A DNA stretch of 58,084 nucleotides from Pseudoduganella flava. Lineage in GTDB: Bacteria; Pseudomonadota; Gammaproteobacteria; Burkholderiales; Burkholderiaceae_D. The stretch spans positions 1 through 58,084 of the forward strand of contig NZ_VLKW01000006.1 in assembly GCF_007830495.1 (NCBI RefSeq), given 5' to 3'. Below the pieces are notes generated by a model that worked only from the letters and a program-made list of their open reading frames with translations, made no database searches and was not told the origin of the DNA. Positions 9,262 through 17,475 of the stretch are shown here, piece after piece (positions within the stretch are counted from its first letter, which is position 1; each line of letters starts with the position of its first letter). The position numbers and the translations under genes are program-made.

Positions 9262-10084
9262 TCATAATTTTAGTATCGAGTTCTTCCCGCCGAAGACGGC
9301 GGAAGGGGCGGAAAAGCTGCGCGTGACGCGCGCCAAGCTGTCCGAGCTGCACCCGAAGTATTTTTCCGTGACGTTCGGTGCCGGCGGCACCACCCAGCAG
9401 GGCACGCTGGATACCGTGCTGGAAATCCTGGCCGCGGGCGAACAGGCCGCGCCGCACCTGTCCTGCGTGGGCGGCACGCGCGAATCGATCCGCGCCATCC
9501 TGGCGCAGTACAAGTCGCACGGCATCCGCCGGCTGGTGGCGCTGCGCGGCGACCTGCCCAGCGGCTACGGCGCGGCCGGCGAATTCCGCTATGCGAACGA
9601 GCTGGTGGAATTCATCCGCGCCGAGACGGGCGACTGGTTCCACATCGAAGTGGCCGCCTACCCGGAAGTGCACCCGCAGGCGAAATCGCCGCAGGCCGAC
9701 CTGGACGCGTTCGTGCGCAAGGTGAACGCCGGCGCCAACGCCGCGATCACGCAGTACTTCTACAATGCCGACGCGTACTTCCAGTTCGTCGACTCCGCAA
9801 CAAAGGCCGGCGTGACGGTGCCGATCGTGGCCGGCATCATGCCGATCACGAACTACACGCAGCTGATGCGCTTCTCGGACATGTGCGGCGCCGAGATCCC
9901 CCGCTGGGTGCGGCTGAAACTGGCCAGTTTCGGCGACGACACGGCGTCGATCAAGGCCTTCGGCCTGGACGTCGTGACTGCCCTGTGCGAACGCCTGCTG
10001 GCCGGCGGCGCCCCGGGCCTGCACTTCTACAGCATGAACCAGGCAGCCGCGACGACGGCGCTGTGGCAGCGGCTGGTGAAGTAA
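9254..10084 (+). CDS. metF: 5,10-methylenetetrahydrofolate reductase
   Basis: The flavoenzyme reduces methylene-THF to methyl-THF, feeding methyl groups to methionine synthase. The 276-residue length and the family motifs SIEFFPPKT (catalytic Glu region), SVTFGAGGTTQ and RGDLP are present. It overlaps the upstream holin-like gene by 8 bp. Together with metK and ahcY it forms a SAM-cycle neighbourhood. Copy B of the palindromic repeat follows the stop and may serve as its transcription end. Confidence 0.96.
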   Translation: MADHNFSIEFFPPKTAEGAEKLRVTRAKLSELHPKYFSVTFGAGGTTQQGTLDTVLEILAAGEQAAPHLSCVGGTRESIRAILAQYKSHGIRRLVALRGDLPSGYGAAGEFRYANELVEFIRAETGDWFHIEVAAYPEVHPQAKSPQADLDAFVRKVNAGANAAITQYFYNADAYFQFVDSATKAGVTVPIVAGIMPITNYTQLMRFSDMCGAEIPRWVRLKLASFGDDTASIKAFGLDVVTALCERLLAGGAPGLHFYSMNQAAATTALWQRLVK

Positions 10085-10112
10085 ACTCGAAGCGCCGATC
10101 GGTTTGCCTTCA

Positions 10113-10170
10113 CCCCAGAGGCAAACCCTGGGGTCAGACCCGGCGGGTCTGACCCCGGCTTCTGCCGTTG
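10113..10170 (-). repeat. Dispersed palindromic repeat, copy B
   Basis: The perfect palindrome at 10130-10156 has the same arms as copy A (GGGGTCAGACCC and its complement). Read on the minus strand, the flanks AACGGCAGAAGCC and AGGGTTTGCC also match copy A, giving about 50 near-identical bases. It lies between the convergent metF and cyclo-ligase genes. Confidence 0.85.
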
Positions 10171-10173
10171 GGG

Positions 10174-10800
10174 TTAAAATCCGCCGGCGACCTGCAAGCC
10201 TTCTTCCGTAATAATCCGATCCAGCGGCACATCGTGCCCGTCGTTGTCGAACCGTGCCGCCAGGCACGAGTAAGCGATGCCGATCGTCGCCGGCCGCGGG
10301 GCCGTTTCCAGCGTGCGGTCGTAGAAGCCGCCGCCATATCCCAGCCGGTAGCCTTGTCCGTTGAAACCCAGGCAGGGCACCAGCAGCGCCGGCGGCGTCG
10401 GTTCGATGCGCAGGTCGGCCGGGATGGCGATGCCCATCGCGTCCTTGACCAACGGCTCGCCGATCCGCCACAGCGCGAAGTCCAGCGGCGCATCCTTTTT
10501 CATTACGACGGGCAGCAGCAATTGCACGCCCAGGCGGGCCAGTTCCGCATAGGCCGGATGCAGGTCCGGCTCGTCGCGCAGCGGCCAATACACACCCAGC
10601 GCTTGTACCTGGGCCTGGCGCCACCAAGTGACGATATGCCGGCAGATGTCGCGATCCCATTGGGCGCGCGTCTCGGCGGGAATGTTGCGGCGGGTACTCA
10701 GCAGTTCCTTGCGCAACAGTGCTTTCGATGTCGCGGCTGTCTGTGCGGTCGGTGCTGGTAGCCCTTCAGGCAGGCGTGTTATTCTAGGGTCGCTGGTCAT
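10174..10800 (-). CDS. 5-formyltetrahydrofolate cyclo-ligase
   Basis: The enzyme recycles 5-formyl-THF to methenyl-THF with ATP, in line with the neighbouring folate gene metF. The 208-residue product has the family's C-terminal signature LGYGGGFYDRTL and the N-terminal KALLRKELLSTRR. A longer frame exists upstream, but MTSDPRIT at 10800 gives a normal family length. That start codon shares the bases CATG with the divergent lytic transglycosylase start, which leaves no room for conventional leaders on either side. Confidence 0.93.
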   Translation of the reverse strand: MTSDPRITRLPEGLPAPTAQTAATSKALLRKELLSTRRNIPAETRAQWDRDICRHIVTWWRQAQVQALGVYWPLRDEPDLHPAYAELARLGVQLLLPVVMKKDAPLDFALWRIGEPLVKDAMGIAIPADLRIEPTPPALLVPCLGFNGQGYRLGYGGGFYDRTLETAPRPATIGIAYSCLAARFDNDGHDVPLDRIITEEGLQVAGGF

Positions 10801-12796
10801 GTCACTACTTGAGAGTCGTATCTTGATTTCCCCGTCGAAATGGATAGCCGGCGCACTGTTCGCGATCGCCTGCGCCGCCGCACCGCTCGCCACCCCGCAG
10901 GAATTGAATGGCGACAGCCGCAAGGAGGACGATGCGTTCCTGCTGCTGCGCGATTCCGTGCGCCGTGGCGACGCCGCGAAGGCCGAATTCTACGCGGCCC
11001 GGCTGACCGACTACGGCATTGCTTCGTACGTCGACTATTATCGGCTCAAATCCCACCTGCGTGACGCCACCACGGCCGAGATCCTCGGCTTCCTGCAGAA
11101 ATACGAAGGCAGCGCGATCGCCGACCGCCTGCGCAACGACTGGCTGCTGGAGCTGGGCCGCAAGCGCGAATGGGCGCTGTTCGACCAGCAGTTCCCCCTG
11201 TTCGTGCTGCAGGACGATACCCAGGTCAAATGCTATGCGCTGCTGTCGCGCCTCGCCAAGGGCGAGAACGTCGCGGCGGATGCCCGCGCCCTGCTGATCT
11301 ACCCGCCATATTACGGCGACGCTTGCGGCGCGCTGATCGCCGCGCTGGCGCAGACCCGCCAGTTCACGGAAGACGATCTGTGGGCCCAGGTGCGCCTGGC
11401 CGGCGAGACCAATGCGACCGGCCCCGCGCGCCGCACGATCATGCTGCTGAACGGCTCCGATAAAAAGGTCGCGCAGGCGATCGACGTACCCGCGCTGGTG
11501 CTGGCCAAGGGCGCCGGCGACACGAAGGCCGATCACGAGATCTTCCTGATCGCGCTGGGCCGCGCCGCGAAGACGAGCGTCAAGCTGTCCGTGCTGGCGC
11601 TGCAGAAGGCGCTGCCCCGCCTCACGCCGCAGGAGCAGGCGATCGGCTGGGCCAATATCGCGTTGCAAGCGTCGTACACGGTCGAGCCGGAAACGTCGGA
11701 TTACTGGCGCCGCGCCGCCGGCGCGCCGCTGTCGATCGACCAGCACCAGTGGCGTACCCGCTATGCGCTGCGTGACGGCAACTGGCGCCTCGTGCGCGAC
11801 TACATCGCCGCGATGCCCGCGCAACTGCGCCAGGATGCCACCTGGGTGTACTGGCAGGCCCGCGCCTCGGTCGCGCTGGCCGGCGGCATGACGCCGGAGG
11901 CGCAGTTCCTGTACCAGAGCATCGCCGATCGCCAGGACTACTACGGCCTGCTGGCCGCCGAGGAGCTGGGCCGCACCGTGACCATTCCGTCACCGGGCGC
12001 ACCCGTCACGCCGGCGGAGATCGCGGCCGTGGCAACCAATCCCGACCTGCAGCGCGCGTTGAAATTCTTCGACATGCGCCTGCGCTTCGAGGGTACGCGC
12101 GAATGGAACTGGGCAGTGCGGCGGCTGTCGGACCGCGAGCTGATCGCCGCGGCCGAATTGGCGCGCCAGCACCATATCCTGGACCGGATGGTGTACACGT
12201 CCGAACGCACGCGCGTGCTGGCCGACTACACGCACCGCTACCCGGCGCCGCACGACGACATCATGCGCCCGACGACGAACACGCTGGGCCTCGATCGCGC
12301 CTGGGTGTATGGCCTGATCCGCCAGGAGTCGCGCTTCGTGATGACCGCGCAGTCGAGCGCCGGTGCTTCCGGCCTGATGCAGGTGATGCCGTCCACCGGC
12401 CGCTGGGTCGCCAACAAGATCGGCCTGACGGGCTTCGTGCAGGAGATGCTGTCGGACGTGCGCACCAACATCCTCTTGGGTGCGAACTACATGAACATGG
12501 TCCTGGGCAGCATGGACGGCTCGCAGGTGCTGGCCACCGCTGCCTACAACGCGGGGCCGGGCCGGCTGCGTGCGTGGCGCTCGGCGCTGACGAAGCCGAT
12601 GGACGCCACCGTGTTCATCGAATCGATCCCGTACGCGGAAACCCGCACCTACGTGAAGAACGTGATGACGAACGCCACCTATTACGCCGCGCTGTTCGAG
12701 GGCAACCCGCAGTCGCTGAAGCGCCGGCTGGGCGTCGTCACGCCGAAAGGCTATACCGAGCAGGAACAGCAGCAAGCCACTTTCTCGAGCCGCTGA
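10799..12796 (+). CDS. slt: Soluble lytic transglycosylase (Slt70-like)
   Basis: The periplasmic murein hydrolase cleaves MurNAc-GlcNAc bonds to anhydro products. From the chosen ATG the product is 665 residues: a signal peptide (KWIAGALFAIACAAAPLA), a long alpha-superhelical U/L domain, and a C-terminal SLT domain. The SLT domain has the catalytic glutamate in LIRQESRF, followed by GASGLMQVMPSTG and TAAYNAGPGR. The ATG overlaps the divergent cyclo-ligase start; a later TTG at 10822 would still keep the signal peptide hydrophobic core and cannot be excluded. Confidence 0.94.
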   Translation: MSLLESRILISPSKWIAGALFAIACAAAPLATPQELNGDSRKEDDAFLLLRDSVRRGDAAKAEFYAARLTDYGIASYVDYYRLKSHLRDATTAEILGFLQKYEGSAIADRLRNDWLLELGRKREWALFDQQFPLFVLQDDTQVKCYALLSRLAKGENVAADARALLIYPPYYGDACGALIAALAQTRQFTEDDLWAQVRLAGETNATGPARRTIMLLNGSDKKVAQAIDVPALVLAKGAGDTKADHEIFLIALGRAAKTSVKLSVLALQKALPRLTPQEQAIGWANIALQASYTVEPETSDYWRRAAGAPLSIDQHQWRTRYALRDGNWRLVRDYIAAMPAQLRQDATWVYWQARASVALAGGMTPEAQFLYQSIADRQDYYGLLAAEELGRTVTIPSPGAPVTPAEIAAVATNPDLQRALKFFDMRLRFEGTREWNWAVRRLSDRELIAAAELARQHHILDRMVYTSERTRVLADYTHRYPAPHDDIMRPTTNTLGLDRAWVYGLIRQESRFVMTAQSSAGASGLMQVMPSTGRWVANKIGLTGFVQEMLSDVRTNILLGANYMNMVLGSMDGSQVLATAAYNAGPGRLRAWRSALTKPMDATVFIESIPYAETRTYVKNVMTNATYYAALFEGNPQSLKRRLGVVTPKGYTEQEQQQATFSSR

Positions 12797-12822
12797 CGCG
12801 GTTCCCATCCACCTCACCATCC

Positions 12823-13539
12823 ATGCAAACGATCGAACTCGACCCTACCCTGAGCCAGACCCTCGCCGCGGCGCGCCAGCCCGGCCTGACCCTCGTCATC
12901 GGTAACAAAAATTATTCGTCGTGGTCGATGCGGCCGTGGGTCGCGCTCACCGCGTTCGGCATTCCGTTCACCGAGGTGCGCGTGCTGCTCGACCAGCCGG
13001 ACACCGCCAACAACATCGGCCGCTACAGCCATGCCGGCCGCGTGCCTGTGCTGCTGGCCGGCGACATCACGATCTGGGATAGCCTGGCGATCTGCGAATA
13101 CCTCGCCGAGCAGTTCCCGGACAAGCACATGTGGCCGCAGGATGTGGCCGCGCGCGCGCTGGCGCGTGCCGTGTGCGCCGAGATGCATTCGAGCTTCACG
13201 AGCCTGCGCACGACGATGCCGATGAATATCAAGTGCCGCTTCCCCGGCAAGGGCCGCACGCCGGCCACGCAGGCCGACATCGGCCGGGTCAGCGAGATCT
13301 GGGAAGAGTGCCTGTCCCGCTACGGCCACAACGAATTCCTGTTCGGCGACTTCTCGATCGCGGACGCGTTCTTCGCCCCCGTCGTGATGCGCTTCATGAC
13401 GTATGGCGTGGCGCTGCCGCCGGCGCTGTCGGCCTACTGCGAGCGCGTGCAGCGCCACCCGGCCGTGGCGCGCTGGATCGAAGGCGCGCTGGCCGAAGCG
13501 GAAAGCCTGCCCAAGTACGACGCGATGCCCGACGAATGA
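12823..13539 (+). CDS. Glutathione S-transferase family protein
   Basis: The 238-residue protein has a thioredoxin-fold N-terminal domain (LVIGNKNYSSWSMRPWVAL, then GRVPVLLAGDITIWDSLAI with the usual cis-Pro and Ser/Asp glutathione contacts) and an alpha-helical C-terminal domain. It likely conjugates or reduces substrates with glutathione in the cytoplasm; the substrate is unknown. It lies 26 bp after slt, and its stop overlaps the cca start by four bases (ATGA). Confidence 0.9.
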   Translation: MQTIELDPTLSQTLAAARQPGLTLVIGNKNYSSWSMRPWVALTAFGIPFTEVRVLLDQPDTANNIGRYSHAGRVPVLLAGDITIWDSLAICEYLAEQFPDKHMWPQDVAARALARAVCAEMHSSFTSLRTTMPMNIKCRFPGKGRTPATQADIGRVSEIWEECLSRYGHNEFLFGDFSIADAFFAPVVMRFMTYGVALPPALSAYCERVQRHPAVARWIEGALAEAESLPKYDAMPDE

Positions 13540-14798
13540 AAACCTATGTCGTCGGCGGGGCAGTGCGCGATGCGCTGCTGGGATTGCCCGTCAAGGACCA
13601 CGATCACGTCGTCGTCGGCGCCACGCCGGACGAGATGATCGCGCAGGGTTTTCGCGCCGTCGGCAAGGATTTCCCCGTGTTCCTGCACCCGCAAACGCAG
13701 GAGGAATACGCGCTGGCGCGCACCGAGCGCAAGACGGCGCCCGGCTACCGCGGCTTCGTGTTCCACACCGCGCCGGACGTCACGCTGGAGCAGGACTTGG
13801 TGCGCCGCGACCTGACGATCAACGCGATCGCCCAGGCCGACGACGGCACGCTGACCGATCCGTTCGACGGCCGCGGCGACATCGCGCGCCGCGTGTTCCG
13901 CCACGTGTCCGATGCGTTTGCCGAAGACCCCGTGCGCATCCTGCGCGTGGCCCGCTTTGCCGCCCGCTATCCCGAGTTCACCGTGGCGCCGGAAACCAAT
14001 GCGCTGATGCGCCGTATGGTCCACGAAGGCGAGGTCGATGCGCTGGTGCCGGAGCGCGTGTGGCAGGAACTGTCGCGCGGGTTGATGGAGCAGCGGCCGT
14101 CGCGCATGCTGCAGGTACTGCGCGCGTGCGGCGCGCTGGCCCGCATCGTGCCCGAGCTGGACCGGCTGTGGGGCGTGCCGCAGCCGGAGAAGTGGCATCC
14201 CGAGATCGATACCGGTCTGCACATGGAACAGGTGGTCGACTACGCGGCCAGCCAGGAGTACGAGCTGCCGGTGCGTTTCGCCGCGCTGCTGCACGACCTG
14301 GGCAAGGGCGCCACGCCGAGCGAAACGTGGCCGGCCCATCACGGCCATGAAGGCCTCGGCGTGCAGCTCGTGAAGGACGTGTGCGCGCGGCTGAAGGTGC
14401 CGACCGAGTGCCGCGACCTGGCCGTGCTGGCCGCGCGCGAGCACGGCAACGTGACGCGCGCGCTGGAGCTGCGCTGCCGCACGCTGGTCGTGCTGTTCGA
14501 GCGCTGCGACGCGTTCCGTAAACCGGCCCGCTTCACGCAGCTGCTGGCCGTCTCCGAATGCGATGCGCGCGGCCGCGAAGGGCCGGCCGCCAGTTTCCGC
14601 GATGCGCCGTTCCCGCAGCGCGCGCACATGGAACAGGCGCTGGCCGCCGCGCGCGCCGTCAACGCCGGCGAGATCGCCCAGGCGTGGACGGAACACCCCG
14701 ACCGGATACCGGAGATGGTGCGCAACGCCCGCGTGCGCGCGGTGCGGGAAGCGCTGGCCCGTCCCGATGAACCGGATGACGAAGGGGAGGCGGCATGA
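13536..14798 (+). CDS. cca: Multifunctional CCA tRNA nucleotidyltransferase with HD domain
   Basis: The enzyme adds or repairs the CCA end of tRNAs and, through its HD domain, has phosphohydrolase activities. The 420-residue protein starts with the class II nucleotidyltransferase motif GGAVRDALLG, followed by DHDHVVVG. RRDLTINAIA is the second conserved motif and LLHDLGKG is the HD site. Start and stop both overlap neighbours by 4 bp, giving a GST-cca-GNAT operon. Confidence 0.96.
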   Translation: MKTYVVGGAVRDALLGLPVKDHDHVVVGATPDEMIAQGFRAVGKDFPVFLHPQTQEEYALARTERKTAPGYRGFVFHTAPDVTLEQDLVRRDLTINAIAQADDGTLTDPFDGRGDIARRVFRHVSDAFAEDPVRILRVARFAARYPEFTVAPETNALMRRMVHEGEVDALVPERVWQELSRGLMEQRPSRMLQVLRACGALARIVPELDRLWGVPQPEKWHPEIDTGLHMEQVVDYAASQEYELPVRFAALLHDLGKGATPSETWPAHHGHEGLGVQLVKDVCARLKVPTECRDLAVLAAREHGNVTRALELRCRTLVVLFERCDAFRKPARFTQLLAVSECDARGREGPAASFRDAPFPQRAHMEQALAAARAVNAGEIAQAWTEHPDRIPEMVRNARVRAVREALARPDEPDDEGEAA

Positions 14799-15475
14799 GC
14801 GGCCTGAACCTGTTCCGCAACCCGCTGCACAAGTGGCTCGGCAGGGCGGAGCCGCGCCCGACGGTGCCCGTCAAGGAATTGCGCGAACGCGACCGCCGCC
14901 GCATGCTGCGTCACTTCCTGCAGATCGAAGGGCGCGACCGGCTGCTGCGCTTCGGCTCGCACCTGTCCGACGAGCAGGTGGCGAAGTACGTCAACGCGAT
15001 CGACTTTCATCGCGACATGGTGTTCGGCGTCTACAACCGCGTGTTCCGGCTCGTCGCCGTGGGGCACCTGGCCTTCGCGGAAAAGCAGCCGCACAAGAAC
15101 GACGTCACCGAGAAGGATCGGGTGGCGGAGTTCGGCGTCTCGGTGCTGAAGTCGGCGCGCGGTCTCGGCATCGGCTCGAAGCTGTTCGAGCGGGCCGCGA
15201 TCGTCTGCCGCAACCACGATGTCGACACGCTGTACATGCATTGCCTGTCGTCGAACCAGATCATGATGCACATCGCGAAAAAGGCGGGGATGGAAATCCA
15301 CCGCGACTACGGCGAGGCGGATGCCTACCTGAAGCTCGGCCCCGCCAACCCGGCCAGCGTGCTGCAGGAAGCGATGCAGGAACAGCTGGCGACGATCGAT
15401 TACGCGTTGAAGGCCAATGTGCGGCGGGCAGCCAAGCTGTGGGACATGCTGCCGGGCCGCAAGCCCAAGCAATAA
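14795..15475 (+). CDS. GNAT family N-acetyltransferase
   Basis: The 226-residue protein carries a GNAT fold. The acetyl-CoA binding region is seen at VLKSARGLGIGSKLFERA (the Q/RxxGxG/A loop as RGLGIG), followed by the helix ending in KAGMEIHRDYGEADAYLKL. Substrate unknown. It overlaps cca by four bases and is the last gene of that operon, ending six bases before the convergent Lrp gene. Confidence 0.85.
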   Translation: MSGLNLFRNPLHKWLGRAEPRPTVPVKELRERDRRRMLRHFLQIEGRDRLLRFGSHLSDEQVAKYVNAIDFHRDMVFGVYNRVFRLVAVGHLAFAEKQPHKNDVTEKDRVAEFGVSVLKSARGLGIGSKLFERAAIVCRNHDVDTLYMHCLSSNQIMMHIAKKAGMEIHRDYGEADAYLKLGPANPASVLQEAMQEQLATIDYALKANVRRAAKLWDMLPGRKPKQ

Positions 15476-15481
15476 GCGGGA

Positions 15482-16003
15482 TCAGACCAGCGGCAGCGCC
15501 GTCGTATCCTTGATCCGCTGCAGCGCGAAGCTGGACTTCACGTCCAGCACGGCCGGGTGGCGCAGCAGGGTCGCCATCATGAAGCGCGAGAAGTGGTCCA
15601 TGTCCTCCACGTGCACGCGCAGCAGGTAATCCATCTCGCCCGTCATCGCATAGCAGGCCACCACTTCCGGCCACTGCTCGACGGCGACCGCGAAATCCTC
15701 GCGCGGCGACGCGGTGCCCGGCAGCGCGCCCAGCGCGCGGGCATTGCTGTGCGCGGCCGCGTCGCTGTGCTTCTCCAGGCGCACGTTCACGTAGGCCAGC
15801 AGGCCCAGTCCGATCTTGTCCGGATCGAGCAGCGCCACGTACTGGCGGATCACGCCTTCCTCTTCCAGCCGCTTGATGCGGCGCAGGCATGGCGATGGCG
15901 ACAGGCTTACCTGCTCGGCCACGTCCTGGTTCGACAGGCGGCCATCTTCTTGCAAGATTGCAAGAATTTTGCGGTCTGTCTTGTCAAGCGCGATCTTGGT
16001 CAT
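15482..16003 (-). CDS. Lrp/AsnC family transcriptional regulator
   Basis: The 173-residue protein has an N-terminal winged helix-turn-helix (LDKTDRKILAILQEDGRLSN, then QDVAEQVSLSPSPCLRRIKRLEEEG) and a C-terminal RAM ligand-binding domain. The family binds amino acids. It is divergent from hppD with a 127-bp shared control region that contains a 13-bp palindrome, so it probably controls the hppD/indolepyruvate oxidoreductase block in response to an aromatic amino acid. That regulatory link is inference. The stop codon lies in GGTCTGATCCC, near one arm of the window's palindromic repeat. Confidence 0.93.
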   Translation of the reverse strand: MTKIALDKTDRKILAILQEDGRLSNQDVAEQVSLSPSPCLRRIKRLEEEGVIRQYVALLDPDKIGLGLLAYVNVRLEKHSDAAAHSNARALGALPGTASPREDFAVAVEQWPEVVACYAMTGEMDYLLRVHVEDMDHFSRFMMATLLRHPAVLDVKSSFALQRIKDTTALPLV

Positions 16004-16029
16004 CTTCCCCTCATTTTATGTTGTTTGCC

Positions 16030-16042
16030 GCAATATTATTGC
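16030..16042. promoter_or_regulatory. Candidate Lrp-type operator between Lrp gene and hppD
   Basis: GCAATATTATTGC is a perfect AT-rich palindrome (GCAATA and TATTGC around one base) 27 bases upstream of the Lrp-gene start and about 90 bases upstream of hppD. AT-rich imperfect dyads are typical Lrp-family targets. TATACT at 16097-16102 is a plausible hppD -10. Confidence 0.4.
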
Positions 16043-16130
16043 TCAACTCCGGCAAGCACGGGAAATGTTTGCAATTAAATTCTCCGGGGCGAAGTCTATA
16101 CTTTGCGCTATTCTGATAAAGGAGACGCAC

Positions 16131-17261
16131 ATGCAATTCACGCCCTGGGAGAACCCGATGGGAACCGACGGCTTCGAGTTCGTCGAGTTCGCCGCACCCG
16201 ATCCGAAAGCGCTCGGCGCGCTGTTCGAGAACATGGGTTTCACCGCCATCGCCCGCCACCGCACGAAAGACGTGACGTTGTATCGCCAGGGCGAGATCAA
16301 TTTCATCATCAATGCCGAGCAGGATTCGTTCGCCCAGCGCTTCGCGCGCCAGCACGGCCCCTCCGTGTGCGCGATCGCGATCCGCGTCGATGACGCGGCC
16401 TACGTCTACAAGAAAGCGCTGGAAATGGGCGCCTGGGGCTTCGACAACAAGACCGGGCCAATGGAGCTGAACATCCCCGCCATCAAGGGCGTTGGCGATT
16501 CGCTGCTGTACCTGGTGGACCGCTGGCGCGGCAAGAACGCGTCGAAAGGGCTGGCGCCGGGCAGCATCGGCGACATCAGCATCTATGACGCGGACTTCGT
16601 CGCGATCCCCGGCGTGGATCCGAACCCGGTCGGCAATGGCCTGACCTATATCGATCACCTGACGCACAACGTCTACCGCGGCCGCATGGCCGAATGGGCC
16701 GGCTTCTACGAAGGCCTGTTCAACTTCCGCGAGATCCGCTACTTCGACATCGAAGGCCGCCTGACGGGCCTGAAGTCGAAGGCGATGACCTCGCCGTGCG
16801 GCAAGATCCGCATTCCGATCAACGAATCGTCCGATGACAAGTCGCAGATCGCCGAATACCTGAACGAGTACCACGGCGAAGGCATCCAGCACATCGCGCT
16901 GGGCACGGACAACATCTACCACTCGATCCAGGGCATGCGCGACAAGGGTATCGCATTCCAGGATACGATCGAGACATACTACGAACTGGTCAACCGCCGC
17001 CTGCCGAACCATGGCGAGAACCTGGAAGAGCTGCGCCGCCTGCGCATCCTGATCGACGGCCAGGCCAACAGCGAAAACGAGCGCGAACTGCTGCTGCAGA
17101 TCTTTACGCAGAACGTCATCGGGCCGATCTTCTTCGAGATCATCCAGCGGAAGGGCGACCAGGGCTTCGGCGAAGGCAACTTCCGCGCGCTGTTTGAATC
17201 GATCGAGTTGGATCAGATTCGCCGCGGGGTATTGGAGGATCCTGCTAGCACAGCAGCTTAA
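16131..17261 (+). CDS. hppD: 4-hydroxyphenylpyruvate dioxygenase
   Basis: The Fe(II) enzyme turns 4-hydroxyphenylpyruvate into homogentisate in tyrosine and phenylalanine catabolism. The 376-residue product has two vicinal-oxygen-chelate domains. The metal ligands are seen as His in YIDHLTHNV, His in GIQHIALGT and Glu in GPIFFEIIQRK. The ATG at 16131 follows GGAGA by 5 bases and starts the family N-terminus. The next gene acts on related aryl-pyruvates, suggesting a shared aromatic amino acid degradation locus. Confidence 0.97.
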   Translation: MQFTPWENPMGTDGFEFVEFAAPDPKALGALFENMGFTAIARHRTKDVTLYRQGEINFIINAEQDSFAQRFARQHGPSVCAIAIRVDDAAYVYKKALEMGAWGFDNKTGPMELNIPAIKGVGDSLLYLVDRWRGKNASKGLAPGSIGDISIYDADFVAIPGVDPNPVGNGLTYIDHLTHNVYRGRMAEWAGFYEGLFNFREIRYFDIEGRLTGLKSKAMTSPCGKIRIPINESSDDKSQIAEYLNEYHGEGIQHIALGTDNIYHSIQGMRDKGIAFQDTIETYYELVNRRLPNHGENLEELRRLRILIDGQANSENERELLLQIFTQNVIGPIFFEIIQRKGDQGFGEGNFRALFESIELDQIRRGVLEDPASTAA

Positions 17262-17271
17262 GCATGCAGCA

Positions 17272-17447
17272 CCCCAGGAGCAAACCCTGGGGTCAGACAG
17301 GAGAACGGGCTTGCAAGCCCGTTCCGCTTTGTCGGCAAGGAGCGGTGCTCCTTGAAACCCCGCCAAAGCCCCGACGGGTCTGACCCCGGCACTTGCCTCT
17401 GGTTTAAAGGCAAGCCGGCAGCACCCCGACAGAGGGCGCGCCGGCTT
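17272..17447. repeat. Expanded palindromic repeat, copy C, with internal hairpins
   Basis: The same outer arms as copies A and B, GGGGTCAGAC (17289-17298) and GTCTGACCCC (17378-17387), are separated here by 79 bp instead of a few bases. Inside are a perfect 22-bp palindrome at 17303-17324 (GAACGGGCTTG and its complement) and a hairpin AAGGAGC/GCTCCTT at 17337-17353. After the right arm there is AAGCCGGC/GCCGGCTT at 17412-17447. The block fills most of the gap between hppD and the oxidoreductase gene. Confidence 0.75.
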
Positions 17448-17475
17448 TGGCACTTAGAGAGAATTGGAGACACCC

